64,000 nt of DNA. Source: Micromonospora ureilytica (GTDB taxonomy: Bacteria; Actinomycetota; Actinomycetes; Mycobacteriales; Micromonosporaceae). Both the position numbers and the translations under genes were made by a program. The notes under the pieces are model-generated. The model had not been told where the DNA came from. It saw only the letters and a program-made list of their open reading frames with translations, and ran no database searches. The stretch is taken from positions 1,860,001 through 1,924,000 of the forward strand of contig NZ_JADOTX010000001.1 of NCBI RefSeq assembly GCF_015751765.1. Direction: 5' to 3'. This document shows, in pieces, positions 8,341-15,734 of this stretch; positions within the stretch are counted from its first letter, which is position 1, and each line of letters begins with the position of its first letter.

Positions 8341-9207
8341 CTACCGCCGTCCGCGCCGCCCCGAACCACCGGTCCGGTTGCCGGTCTTCCGAGTCGGGTT
8401 GGCGGACGTGCGGGCGGCGGCGCCGCCCCGGCCCGCTGCGCCGGCGGGCCGGCGACCCGCCGGCGAGGCTCCGCGCTCCGCTGGCCGACGGCGGGCCGCC
8501 ACCAGCACGAGCACGGCGACCGTGACGACGATCAGGGCCGGGATCAGCCAGGCCGGGAACCCGGTGTCGCGCTGCTCCTCGGCGGCACCGGCTGGTGGGC
8601 TCGCCGGAGCGCCGGTGGGGCCGACCGGGCTGCCGCTGGCCGCGGGGTTGGTCGAGCCCTCGCCCTCGGCCTGGGCGAGCAGCGCCGGATCCGGCCCCGC
8701 CGTGGGCGCCGACCAGCCGGCCGGCGCGGCCGTGCCCCGGCCCTGGTAGTCGAAGGTCACCTCGCCCCGCACCGCCTCACCGTCGGAGGCGACGGAGAGG
8801 TAGCTGGCGGTGTAGCGGCCCTTCGCCGGCCAGTGCGCGACGGTCACCATGGCCGGGAAGCCGGTGTGGTACAGCCGTGGCTCGAACACGCCGTTGACCA
8901 TGAAGTACTCGGTGACCGGCTTGTCCAGTCGCTTCGGCTCGCCGTAGGACCAGCCATTGTCCACTCGCGACCCGTTCGGACCGCTGATGGTGAAGTGCGC
9001 GTTGGAGGCGGGCTTCTCGGTGAAGTACAACGCCAGTTGGGTCAGCGGCTCGCGGACGACGGTGCCCTTCAGCGGGGTGGAGGTCGCCAGTTGCCCGTGC
9101 GCGGACGCCGGCGCGACCGGCAGCAACAGAGTCACCACCACTGTCGCCGCCAGCGCCGCAACGACACGACTCAGGACCTTACGCACAGTGACCCGCTTCG
9201 ATCGCAT
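8341..9207 (-). CDS. CopC-domain membrane-anchored protein
   Basis: 288 aa. A signal peptide ends APASA, leaving a mature N-terminal His (HGQLATSTPLKG), the first Cu(II) ligand of CopC proteins. The CopC domain covers about 37-155. A low-complexity stretch rich in Ala, Gly and Pro and one membrane segment (AWLIPALIVVTVAVLVLVAA, about 215-235) follow, then an Arg/Gly-rich tail. In classical CopC a DGH motif supplies two further ligands; here the segment reads SDGEAVRG, so the His is Glu. Copper binding may be altered. Divergent from a cupredoxin-like lipoprotein. Confidence 0.82.
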   Translation of the reverse strand: MRSKRVTVRKVLSRVVAALAATVVVTLLLPVAPASAHGQLATSTPLKGTVVREPLTQLALYFTEKPASNAHFTISGPNGSRVDNGWSYGEPKRLDKPVTEYFMVNGVFEPRLYHTGFPAMVTVAHWPAKGRYTASYLSVASDGEAVRGEVTFDYQGRGTAAPAGWSAPTAGPDPALLAQAEGEGSTNPAASGSPVGPTGAPASPPAGAAEEQRDTGFPAWLIPALIVVTVAVLVLVAARRRPAERGASPAGRRPAGAAGRGGAAARTSANPTRKTGNRTGGSGRRGRR

Positions 9208-9310
9208 CCGTTCATCATGGTCATTTCCCCGGCACCGAACAAGACGTAGAGTTCTCCTCCCCGACGATCAACCCGACACCCGTCCCCCTCGCGTCGTTCG
9301 GAGTCCGCCC

Positions 9311-9787
9311 GTGTTCGTCCGCACCCCCGCCGCCCGCACCTCGGCCACCCTCGCCTCCGTCACCCTCGCCGCCCTACTCCTCGCCGGTTGCGGGCACGAT
9401 GACGACCCCTCCGTGGCCACGCCCTCGACGGCCCCCACGTCCGCCGCCCCGTCGAGCGCCACCCCCACCGCGCCGACTCCGACGGTCACCGCCACGCCCA
9501 GCGCCTCCGCCAGCACCGCCGCTGTGGACCAACAGATCACCGTGACGATCGCGAAGAAGCGGGTCGATCCGCCGACCGGACGGATCACCGTCGGTAAGGG
9601 CAAGCTGGTCCGGATCACTGTCACCTCCGACGTGGCCGACGAGCTGCACGTGCACGGCTACGACCTGGGCGCCCGGCTGCCGGCCGGCACCCCCGGCTCG
9701 GTGGAGTTCAAAGCGGACAAGACCGGGCTTTTCGAGGTGGAGACGCACGAGTCCGAGCTGGTGCTCTTCCAGCTCGTCGTCCGCTGA
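9311..9787 (+). CDS. Cupredoxin-like lipoprotein
   Basis: 158 aa from GTG at 9311 with GGAG about 8 nt upstream. Lipoprotein signal with lipobox LLAGC, then a Ser/Thr/Pro/Ala linker (about 30-70), then a small beta domain: ITVTIAKKRVDPPTGRITVGKGKLVRITVTSDVADELHVHGYDLG...FEVETHESELVLFQLVV. This is the cupredoxin layout, but the Cys ligand of type 1 copper is absent; HVHGY and THESE His residues remain. Followed after 5 bp by the membrane-protein gene, so probably one operon. A periplasm-side metal-handling or assembly role is inferred. Confidence 0.75.
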   Translation: MFVRTPAARTSATLASVTLAALLLAGCGHDDDPSVATPSTAPTSAAPSSATPTAPTPTVTATPSASASTAAVDQQITVTIAKKRVDPPTGRITVGKGKLVRITVTSDVADELHVHGYDLGARLPAGTPGSVEFKADKTGLFEVETHESELVLFQLVVR

Positions 9788-9792
9788 GCGGC

Positions 9793-11133
9793 ATGACGGC
9801 CGCTCCCACGCTGCTGGCACACGGCGTCGGCGGCCGCCAGGACCTGCCGATCACGCTGCCGCAGCTCGTCGTCGCCGCCGCGCTGACCCTCGTCGTCACG
9901 TTCGTGGCACTGGGCCTGCTCTGGCGCGAGCCCCGACTCGACCGGGACGCCGCCGGCGGTCGACCGGCGCCACGCTGGCTCGCCCGACTCGTCGACGCGC
10001 CCGCGTTCCGGTGGGCGCTGCGCGGGCTCGGCCTGCTCGCCGCCGCGTGGTTCTGCCTCGGCCTGTTGGGCGGGCCGGACACCGCGGACAACCCGACCGC
10101 CGGCGCGCTCTACGTGCTGCTCTGGGTCGGGCTGGCCCCGCTGTCGCTGCTACTCGGCCCGGTCTGGCGGGCGGTCAACCCGCTGCGTACGGTGCACCTG
10201 TTCGGGGCGCTGGCGGCACGGCGCGACCCGAACCGTGGGCTCCGCGAGCTGCCCGACGGCGTCGGCTGGTGGCCGGCCGCGGCCACCCTGTTCGGGTTCG
10301 TCTGGCTGGAACTGGTCGCCCCCGACCGGGCCACCCTGCCGGTCATCACCGCCTGGCTGGCCGGGTACGCGGTGGTCCTGCTGGTCGGCGCGGTGGTGTT
10401 CGGCGCCGGCTGGTTCGACCACGCCGACCCGTTCGAGACGTACAGCACGCTGATCGGTCAGCTCGCCCCGCTCGGCCGGGCCGCCGACGGCGTCCTGGTG
10501 TGGCGCAACCCGCTCGACGGGATCGCCGGCCTGCGACCCCGCCCCGGGCTGGTCGCCGTGGTGATCGTGCTGCTCGGCTCGACCATGTACGACAGCCTCT
10601 CCAACGCCCCGGGCTGGTTGCGCTTCAGCCAGGAGAACGGCCTGCATCCGGCGGTCACCGGCAGCGCCGGCCTGAGCCTCGTCATCGCCGCCGTCGCGGT
10701 GGCGTACCTCGCCGCCACCGGCGCCGCGGCGCGCATCGGCCGCGCCGACGCGGCCGACGCCCGTGGGGTGCCGGGCGAGATCGCCCACTCCATCGTGCCG
10801 ATCGCTGTGGGGTACGTCGTGGCGCACTACTACTCGCTGCTGATCCTGGAGGGTCAGCGCACCATCGCGTTGCTCTCCGACCCGCTGGGCACCGGCGCCA
10901 ACTGGCTCGGCACCGCCGACTGGGAGCCGCACACCGGGCTGGTGACGCCCTCCGGAGTGGCCACCCTGCAGATCACCGTCATCATCCTCGGGCACCTGCT
11001 CGGCACGCTGCTCGCCCACGACCGCGCTCTGTACCTGTTCCCCAGGGCCCGGGCGGTGGCCGGCCAACTTCCCCTACTGGCACTGATGGTCGCGTACACC
11101 GTCGCCGGCCTGCTGCTGCTCTACGCGGGGTAG
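9793..11133 (+). CDS. Polytopic membrane protein, fenitrothion-hydrolase-like family
   Basis: 446 aa with about 11 hydrophobic segments and a His-containing N-terminus (LLAHGVGGRQDLP). From memory, actinobacterial proteins of this type are annotated as fenitrothion hydrolase-like, with the hallmark segment GSTMYDSLSNAPGW seen here near residues 258-271. That enzyme name is unlikely to describe the native role. The gene directly follows the cupredoxin-like lipoprotein and faces CopC, which suggests a membrane complex that handles metal. No metal-translocating ATPase motifs are present. Confidence 0.65.
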   Translation: MTAAPTLLAHGVGGRQDLPITLPQLVVAAALTLVVTFVALGLLWREPRLDRDAAGGRPAPRWLARLVDAPAFRWALRGLGLLAAAWFCLGLLGGPDTADNPTAGALYVLLWVGLAPLSLLLGPVWRAVNPLRTVHLFGALAARRDPNRGLRELPDGVGWWPAAATLFGFVWLELVAPDRATLPVITAWLAGYAVVLLVGAVVFGAGWFDHADPFETYSTLIGQLAPLGRAADGVLVWRNPLDGIAGLRPRPGLVAVVIVLLGSTMYDSLSNAPGWLRFSQENGLHPAVTGSAGLSLVIAAVAVAYLAATGAAARIGRADAADARGVPGEIAHSIVPIAVGYVVAHYYSLLILEGQRTIALLSDPLGTGANWLGTADWEPHTGLVTPSGVATLQITVIILGHLLGTLLAHDRALYLFPRARAVAGQLPLLALMVAYTVAGLLLLYAG

Positions 11134-11169
11134 TCCCGCCGGGCTCCGACCCGTGCGTCATGATGGCCC

Positions 11170-11937
11170 GTGGACTCCGATCTTCAGCGCTACCTCGACG
11201 ACCTGGTCACCACCGCCCGCGACGTGCTCGGCGCCGACCTCGTCGGCGCGTACGCGGCCGGCTCGGTGGGACTCGGCGCGTACCAGGCCGGGCGCAGCGA
11301 CGCGGACGTGGCACTGCTCAGCGCCGGACCGCTCACCGAGGCCGCCAAGCGGACGCTGGTCGCCCGGCTGCGACACGAGGCGCTGCCCTGCCCGGCGCGC
11401 GGACTGGAACTGGTCGTCTACGACCGGGCGGTGGCCGCCTCCGGCACCCCCGAACCCGGCTTCGAGGTCGAACTGAACACCGGGGCCGCCATGCCGTTCC
11501 GGCGCACCCTCGACCCCGCCGACCGCCCGGTAGCCGACGGCCGATTCTGGTACGGCCTCGACCGCAGCATCCTGCACCAGAGTGGACTCCCACTGTTCGG
11601 GCCACCGGCCGGGGAGGTCTTCGCCGACCTCGCCCCAGCCGACCTGCGCCGGCTGCTCATCGAAGCGCTGTCCTGGTGGCTGGCCCTGCCCACACCGCCG
11701 GCCGACCAGCCCGCACCCGGCACCGAGGACGCCGTACTCGGCGCCTGCCGGTCGCTGGTACGCCACCGCGACGGCGTCTGGCTCGCGAAGGTGACCGCCG
11801 GTCAGCGGCTGATCGACGCCGGCGACCCGGCCGAGGTGATCCGTCGGGCGGTCGCCGCGCGGCACGGCGGGCCGCCGCCCACCGGGGCGCAGGCCCGAGC
11901 CTTCCAACAACGGGTACGCGACGAGATCGCCGGATAG
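11170..11937 (+). CDS. Nucleotidyltransferase-fold protein (ANT-like)
   Basis: 255 aa from GTG at 11170. The N-terminal motif GAYAAGSVGLGAYQAGRSDADVALL is the pol-beta-type GS...SDxD signature seen in aminoglycoside 3''/9 adenylyltransferases; the C-terminal half is helical (DLRRLLIEALSWWLALP, RSLVRHRDGVWLAKV). It may adenylylate a small molecule, but drug resistance cannot be claimed from sequence. A CATGAT box lies 5 nt before the start, so it could be leaderless. Confidence 0.72.
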   Translation: MDSDLQRYLDDLVTTARDVLGADLVGAYAAGSVGLGAYQAGRSDADVALLSAGPLTEAAKRTLVARLRHEALPCPARGLELVVYDRAVAASGTPEPGFEVELNTGAAMPFRRTLDPADRPVADGRFWYGLDRSILHQSGLPLFGPPAGEVFADLAPADLRRLLIEALSWWLALPTPPADQPAPGTEDAVLGACRSLVRHRDGVWLAKVTAGQRLIDAGDPAEVIRRAVAARHGGPPPTGAQARAFQQRVRDEIAG

Positions 11938-12013
11938 CCGTCGCGCTGTTTCCGTGGGCGGGCCTCGCGGCGCTCAGCGGACCGGCTTGGGGCCAACCAG
12001 TTCTTCCCGACGG

Positions 12014-13225
12014 TCATCGGACCTCACCGACCCGGTCGACGATGGCGTACGTGGGCACGGCATCTGCCGTCACGGTCCCGGCCGGTACGCCGCGCGCCTT
12101 CCGGATCTGCACCGTACGGAAGCCGAGCAGTTCACGCCCCGCGGTGTCGAAGACCAGTTCCTCCCGTCGGGTCTCGTCCTCGGTCGACTCACCATCGCGG
12201 CCGATCGCGACACCCTGCCGACCAGCTAGATCGACCGGGCCGTCGACCCGCTCGACTCCGGGAATCAGTGCGACCGCCCGGTAGAGGGCAGCCCGAACTT
12301 CCGGAGACATGATCGGGACGGCCTCCCGGAGCAGGTCCAGGACCGTGGTGAAGACCTGCTGGTCGGCAGAGTGTTTGTTCTGGGAACCGACCGCCTCCCG
12401 CAGGGTGTCCAGTAGCCGGGCCGGATCGGTCGGCAGGCTCGCCAGGTACGCCGGCGTCGGCCGGTACACCTCGCCCGGGTCCCGGACCGCCGGGCAGCTC
12501 GCACAGTCGGCGGGCGGCTGGTAGTCGGGCGCCGGCCCGTACTCCTCGACCTTCGGAGGAGCGGTCAGGTCGTACCCGAGTTCGCGAGCGACCTCGGCGT
12601 CGGCAGGGGTCAGCGGGGTACGGCTGACCCCCTCGGTGATGCGCAGCCGCGCCGACCTCAGGCCCTCGACGGTGTACCACATCTCGTGCCGGCGAACCAC
12701 CCAGACCCTGGCCACCGGACCGGGACCCTCGACGTCGCCGATCACCGACAGGGACCCCTCCGCGACCACCCGGTAAATGAACTGGCCCGGCCGGATCTCG
12801 ACGGCCGGGTCGAGCCGGGCATTCGCGGCCACCAGCCGCAGCACCGTCCCGGCGTCGTCGCCGTCGCCGATCGGGACCGTGGCGGGGATGCTGTCCACCC
12901 CACCCCGGTCCGGGCCGCCGGAAACCGTCGCCGGGGTGAGGATCGCCGGCACGATCAGCGCCGTGGCAACCGCAGCCGAGACGCCGAGCCCGGCGAGCGA
13001 CCAGTGCCACCACCGGGCGCCGCGCCGGTGCCTCCGGCCCGCCGGCCGGGTACGCACCGCTGCGCCACGGCGACGCCACGGCGATGCCACGGCGCCCGTC
13101 CGGATCGCCGCGGATTCGGCCCGAGCCTGCACGAGCAAGGCCGCCCGGGCGCGCGCCATCGCCTCGGCGGACGGTGCCGGAGCCTTCCCCAGTACGTCGC
13201 GAATCATCCGCGCTTCGTCCATCAC
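12014..13225 (-). CDS. CU044_5270 family membrane-anchored protein
   Basis: 403 aa. Cytoplasmic basic N-terminus, one membrane helix (LAGLGVSAAVATALIVPAIL, about 76-97) and a large outer domain with the family's W-Y-T and PADCASCP features. These proteins usually follow ECF-type sigma-factor genes, as here: start and upstream sigma stop overlap by 4 bp (ATGA at 13222-13225). The role is probably sensing or anti-sigma-like control from outside the membrane, but no anti-sigma motif is visible. Confidence 0.85.
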   Translation of the reverse strand: MMDEARMIRDVLGKAPAPSAEAMARARAALLVQARAESAAIRTGAVASPWRRRGAAVRTRPAGRRHRRGARWWHWSLAGLGVSAAVATALIVPAILTPATVSGGPDRGGVDSIPATVPIGDGDDAGTVLRLVAANARLDPAVEIRPGQFIYRVVAEGSLSVIGDVEGPGPVARVWVVRRHEMWYTVEGLRSARLRITEGVSRTPLTPADAEVARELGYDLTAPPKVEEYGPAPDYQPPADCASCPAVRDPGEVYRPTPAYLASLPTDPARLLDTLREAVGSQNKHSADQQVFTTVLDLLREAVPIMSPEVRAALYRAVALIPGVERVDGPVDLAGRQGVAIGRDGESTEDETRREELVFDTAGRELLGFRTVQIRKARGVPAGTVTADAVPTYAIVDRVGEVR

Positions 13226-13959
13226 AGGTCCCCCAGGTCTCGATCGTGGCCGCTCGGATCGGTGTCGCCAAGCACCTCGCGCACCTTGCGGCGCGCCCGA
13301 CTGAGTCGGGAACAGACCGTCCCGTACGGAATTTCCAGGGCTGCCGCGACCTCGTGGTAGGTGAGTTCGCCGAGCGCGACAAGCAGGAGTACGTCCCGGT
13401 CCCGGGCCGAGAGGGAGGCCAGTGCCCTGGCCAGATCACGGTGCACGCTCTGCGCGCTGACCATCGCGGCTATCCGCTCGTCGTGACCGACGACGGACTG
13501 GTCCCGCGGCGCCCGGGCCAGTGCCCGGTAGCGCCGCTGCTCGCTACGCCGCTGGCGGCGGACGAGGTTCGTGGCGATGCCGTACAGCCACGCCCGGACG
13601 TGCCCGCCCGGTACACGCTCTCCGGTTGATTCCCTGGCCTCGCGACCGGTGGAGGCGTCACCGGCGCGTTCGGCCGGGGCACCGTCGTCGGCGGGGTCTC
13701 CCGCGTCGAATCGGGTCCGCTTGGCGAAGGCGATCAGGAAGGTCTCCGCCGCCAGGTCGTCGGCGGCGGCCGGGCCAAGCCGGTTCGCGGCGAACCGGTG
13801 GATCTCCGGGTAGTACCGGTCGAAGAGCAGCGCGAACCTTTCCGGCTCGGCGCGCGACCGCTCGATCAGGACGACGTCGGCCACCGCGCCGAGGTCGTCG
13901 GGCGGGTCGGTGCCCGCCAGGGAGCCGGGAGCGACCGCACCCACGGGTGGCCCGGTCAC
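13222..13959 (-). CDS. ECF-type RNA polymerase sigma factor
   Basis: About 245 aa. Region 2 is FALLFDRYYPEIHRFAANRLG...DDLAAETFLIAF and region 4 is DRDVLLLVALGELTYHEVAAALEIPYGTVCSRLSRARRKVRE. The start is uncertain: the frame is open to 14070, but GTG at 13959 is attractive because it overlaps the stop of a 6-aa leader ORF that has a strong ribosome site. An unusual insertion of about 30 polar residues (GDPADDGAPAERAGDASTG...) sits between TRFD and VRAWLYGIATN, within region 2. Translationally coupled to the CU044_5270 gene. Confidence 0.85.
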   Translation of the reverse strand: MTGPPVGAVAPGSLAGTDPPDDLGAVADVVLIERSRAEPERFALLFDRYYPEIHRFAANRLGPAAADDLAAETFLIAFAKRTRFDAGDPADDGAPAERAGDASTGREARESTGERVPGGHVRAWLYGIATNLVRRQRRSEQRRYRALARAPRDQSVVGHDERIAAMVSAQSVHRDLARALASLSARDRDVLLLVALGELTYHEVAAALEIPYGTVCSRLSRARRKVREVLGDTDPSGHDRDLGDL

Positions 13960-13976
13960 GAGAGGGTTCCGGTCAT
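13956..13976 (-). CDS. Six-residue leader ORF before the sigma factor
   Basis: ATG at 13976 is preceded by GGAGGA (13986-13991) at 9-nt spacing and encodes MTGTLS. Its TGA stop overlaps a GTG start of the sigma gene (GTGA, 13956-13959). The ribosome site thus serves this mini-ORF and may feed the sigma start by re-initiation. It could also be chance if the sigma gene starts further upstream. Confidence 0.4.
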   Translation of the reverse strand: MTGTLS

Positions 13977-14112
13977 CGATTGTCGTCCTCCAGGGAGCGT
14001 CATGCGTCCGACACCCCTCTACGCCCGATGACGGCGTTCCCCTTCGCGCCCGACGGCTGGTGTCCCGCAATCCTCGCGAGTACCCGGCACGACCTCCCCG
14101 TCCGGTGTGGCG

Positions 14113-15507
14113 TCAGCGGACCGGTTGGGGCTTCAGCGAGGCGAAGAGCAGGTTGAGGCCCTCGGTCATGGTCGGGTGGGTGATCACGGCGTCGCGCAGA
14201 GCCGTCCACGGCATGCCGGCGAGCATGGCCAGTTGCACCGAGGTGATCACCTCGCCGGCCTCGGCGCCGAGCAGCGCCGCACCGAGGATCCGGTCGGTGT
14301 TGGTGTCGATGACCGCCTTCCACATGCCCTGGGTCTGGCGCAGGGTGCGTGCCCGGGGGATGGCGGCGACGGGCAGGTGGGCGACCTGGACGTCGTACCC
14401 GGCGCGGCGCGCCTCGGTCTCGGTCAGCCCGATCCGCGCCAGCTCCGGGGTGGTGAAGACGGTGTACGGGATCAGCCGGTCGGCGGTGCTGCGCTGGCCT
14501 CCCGCGAGGTTCGCCCGGATGATCCGGTAGTCGTCCAACGAGACGTGGGTGAACTGCGGGCTGCCGGCGACGTCTCCGGCCGCCCAGGTGCGCTCGGCGC
14601 TGGTCCGCAGGTGCTCGTCGACCTCTACGAAGCCCCGCTCGCTGAGACGTACGCCGGCCACGTCCAAGCCGAGCCCGTCGGTCACCGGTTCCCGACCGGC
14701 CGCCACCAGCACATCCTCCCCGATCACCGCGCTGCCGTCGTCAAGTGTCACCCGGAGCGAGCCGTCGGCCTCCCGGTCGACCCGCGCGACCGCGACACCC
14801 ACCCGGACGTCGATGCCGTCATCGAGGAAGACACGCATCACCGCGTCGCTCATGTCGGGGTCCTCCCGGGTGAGCAGCCGTGGACCGCCCTCGACCAGCG
14901 TCACCGCGCTGCCGAACAACGCGAACATCTGCGCGAACTCCACCCCGACGGTGCCGCCGCCGAGGACCACCAATCGGGCCGGCAACCGATCCAGGCGCAG
15001 CAGCTCGTCGCTGGTGAGCACCCCAGCCTCGGCCATCCCGGGCACCGACGGCAGATGCGGGCGAGTGCCCGTGTTGATCACCACGTCGCTGCCGCGCAAC
15101 AGCCGCTCGCCGCCGTCGGCGAGTGCCACCCGTACGGTCCGTGGACCGACGAACCGGGCCTCGCCGATCACCAGGTGTAGGCCGGAGTCGAGGAACTGCT
15201 GCCGGTTGGCGGCGACCATCCCCTCGACCACGTCCTGCTTGTGCGCGCGCAACAGGTCAACGTCGACCCGGCCGCCCTCCACCGCCAGGCCGAGCGCCGA
15301 CGCGTCCCGTAGCTGGCGGGCGGCCCGCGCGCTGGTCACCAACGCCTTCGTCGGGATGCACGCGACGTTGATGCAGCTGCCGCCGATCATGCCGCGCTCG
15401 ACCATGGCGACCCGCTGCCCGGACCGGGCGACGTCCATGCTCAACGTCTTTCCGGCCTTGCCGCCACCGACGACGAGCAGGTCGAACTCCTCCGGTTGGT
15501 CGGCCAC
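14113..15507 (-). CDS. FAD-dependent pyridine nucleotide-disulfide oxidoreductase (mercuric reductase-like)
   Basis: 464 aa. FAD site LLVVGGGKAGKTLSMDVARSG; redox-active disulfide CINVAC in GGSCINVACIPTKAL (about 43-58); NAD(P) site VVLGGGTVGVEFA; FAD contact TWAAGDVAGSPQFTH; and the C-terminal His-Glu catalytic pair in THPTMTEG. It resembles MerA cores but lacks an N-terminal HMA domain and the C-terminal Cys pair, so mercury reduction is unlikely. Probably reduces a small disulfide or quinone. No mer genes nearby. Confidence 0.85.
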   Translation of the reverse strand: MADQPEEFDLLVVGGGKAGKTLSMDVARSGQRVAMVERGMIGGSCINVACIPTKALVTSARAARQLRDASALGLAVEGGRVDVDLLRAHKQDVVEGMVAANRQQFLDSGLHLVIGEARFVGPRTVRVALADGGERLLRGSDVVINTGTRPHLPSVPGMAEAGVLTSDELLRLDRLPARLVVLGGGTVGVEFAQMFALFGSAVTLVEGGPRLLTREDPDMSDAVMRVFLDDGIDVRVGVAVARVDREADGSLRVTLDDGSAVIGEDVLVAAGREPVTDGLGLDVAGVRLSERGFVEVDEHLRTSAERTWAAGDVAGSPQFTHVSLDDYRIIRANLAGGQRSTADRLIPYTVFTTPELARIGLTETEARRAGYDVQVAHLPVAAIPRARTLRQTQGMWKAVIDTNTDRILGAALLGAEAGEVITSVQLAMLAGMPWTALRDAVITHPTMTEGLNLLFASLKPQPVR

Positions 15508-15652
15508 CGGGCGCTCCTCTCGGTCACCGGCCGGGCCGGCGGCCGCCGCTGGTGCGCGGCGGCCAGCCCAGCCTGCCAGCTCCGACGGGTACGGCGACCC
15601 GGTTCGGCGCAGAATCCGCCCGAGCCACCACCCGCACCCTGCCCCATGGCGG

Positions 15653-15719
15653 GATCTTGCACTTTCTGTCGCGGCATAGCGGACATTCCGTGCGTACCGG
15701 CGACCGAAACCGCAAGATC
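15653..15719. repeat. Palindromic intergenic element A (GATCTTGC family)
   Basis: Left arm GATCTTGCACTTTCTGTCGC (15653-15672) pairs imperfectly with the right arm at 15700-15719 (17 of 20 positions). The left arm matches the right arm of element B at 38429-38446 almost perfectly. A C-rich run (CCACCACCCGCACCCTGCCCC region, 15625-15645) lies beside it. It occupies the gap between two minus-strand genes. Confidence 0.7.
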
Positions 15720-15734
15720 GGCGCGTTGCTGAGG

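Noticed and set aside
11170..11937. Aminoglycoside resistance gene
   Set aside because: The nucleotidyltransferase motif is present, but overall similarity to true ANT enzymes is limited to it, so resistance is not claimed.
9793..12284. Long plus-strand frame of 757 codons overlapping the membrane-protein gene
   Set aside because: It is Arg-rich and low in complexity; the 446-aa frame has membrane helices and correct codon bias.
14113..15507. Mercuric reductase (merA)
   Set aside because: It lacks the HMA domain and the C-terminal Cys pair, and no mer regulator or transporter is nearby.
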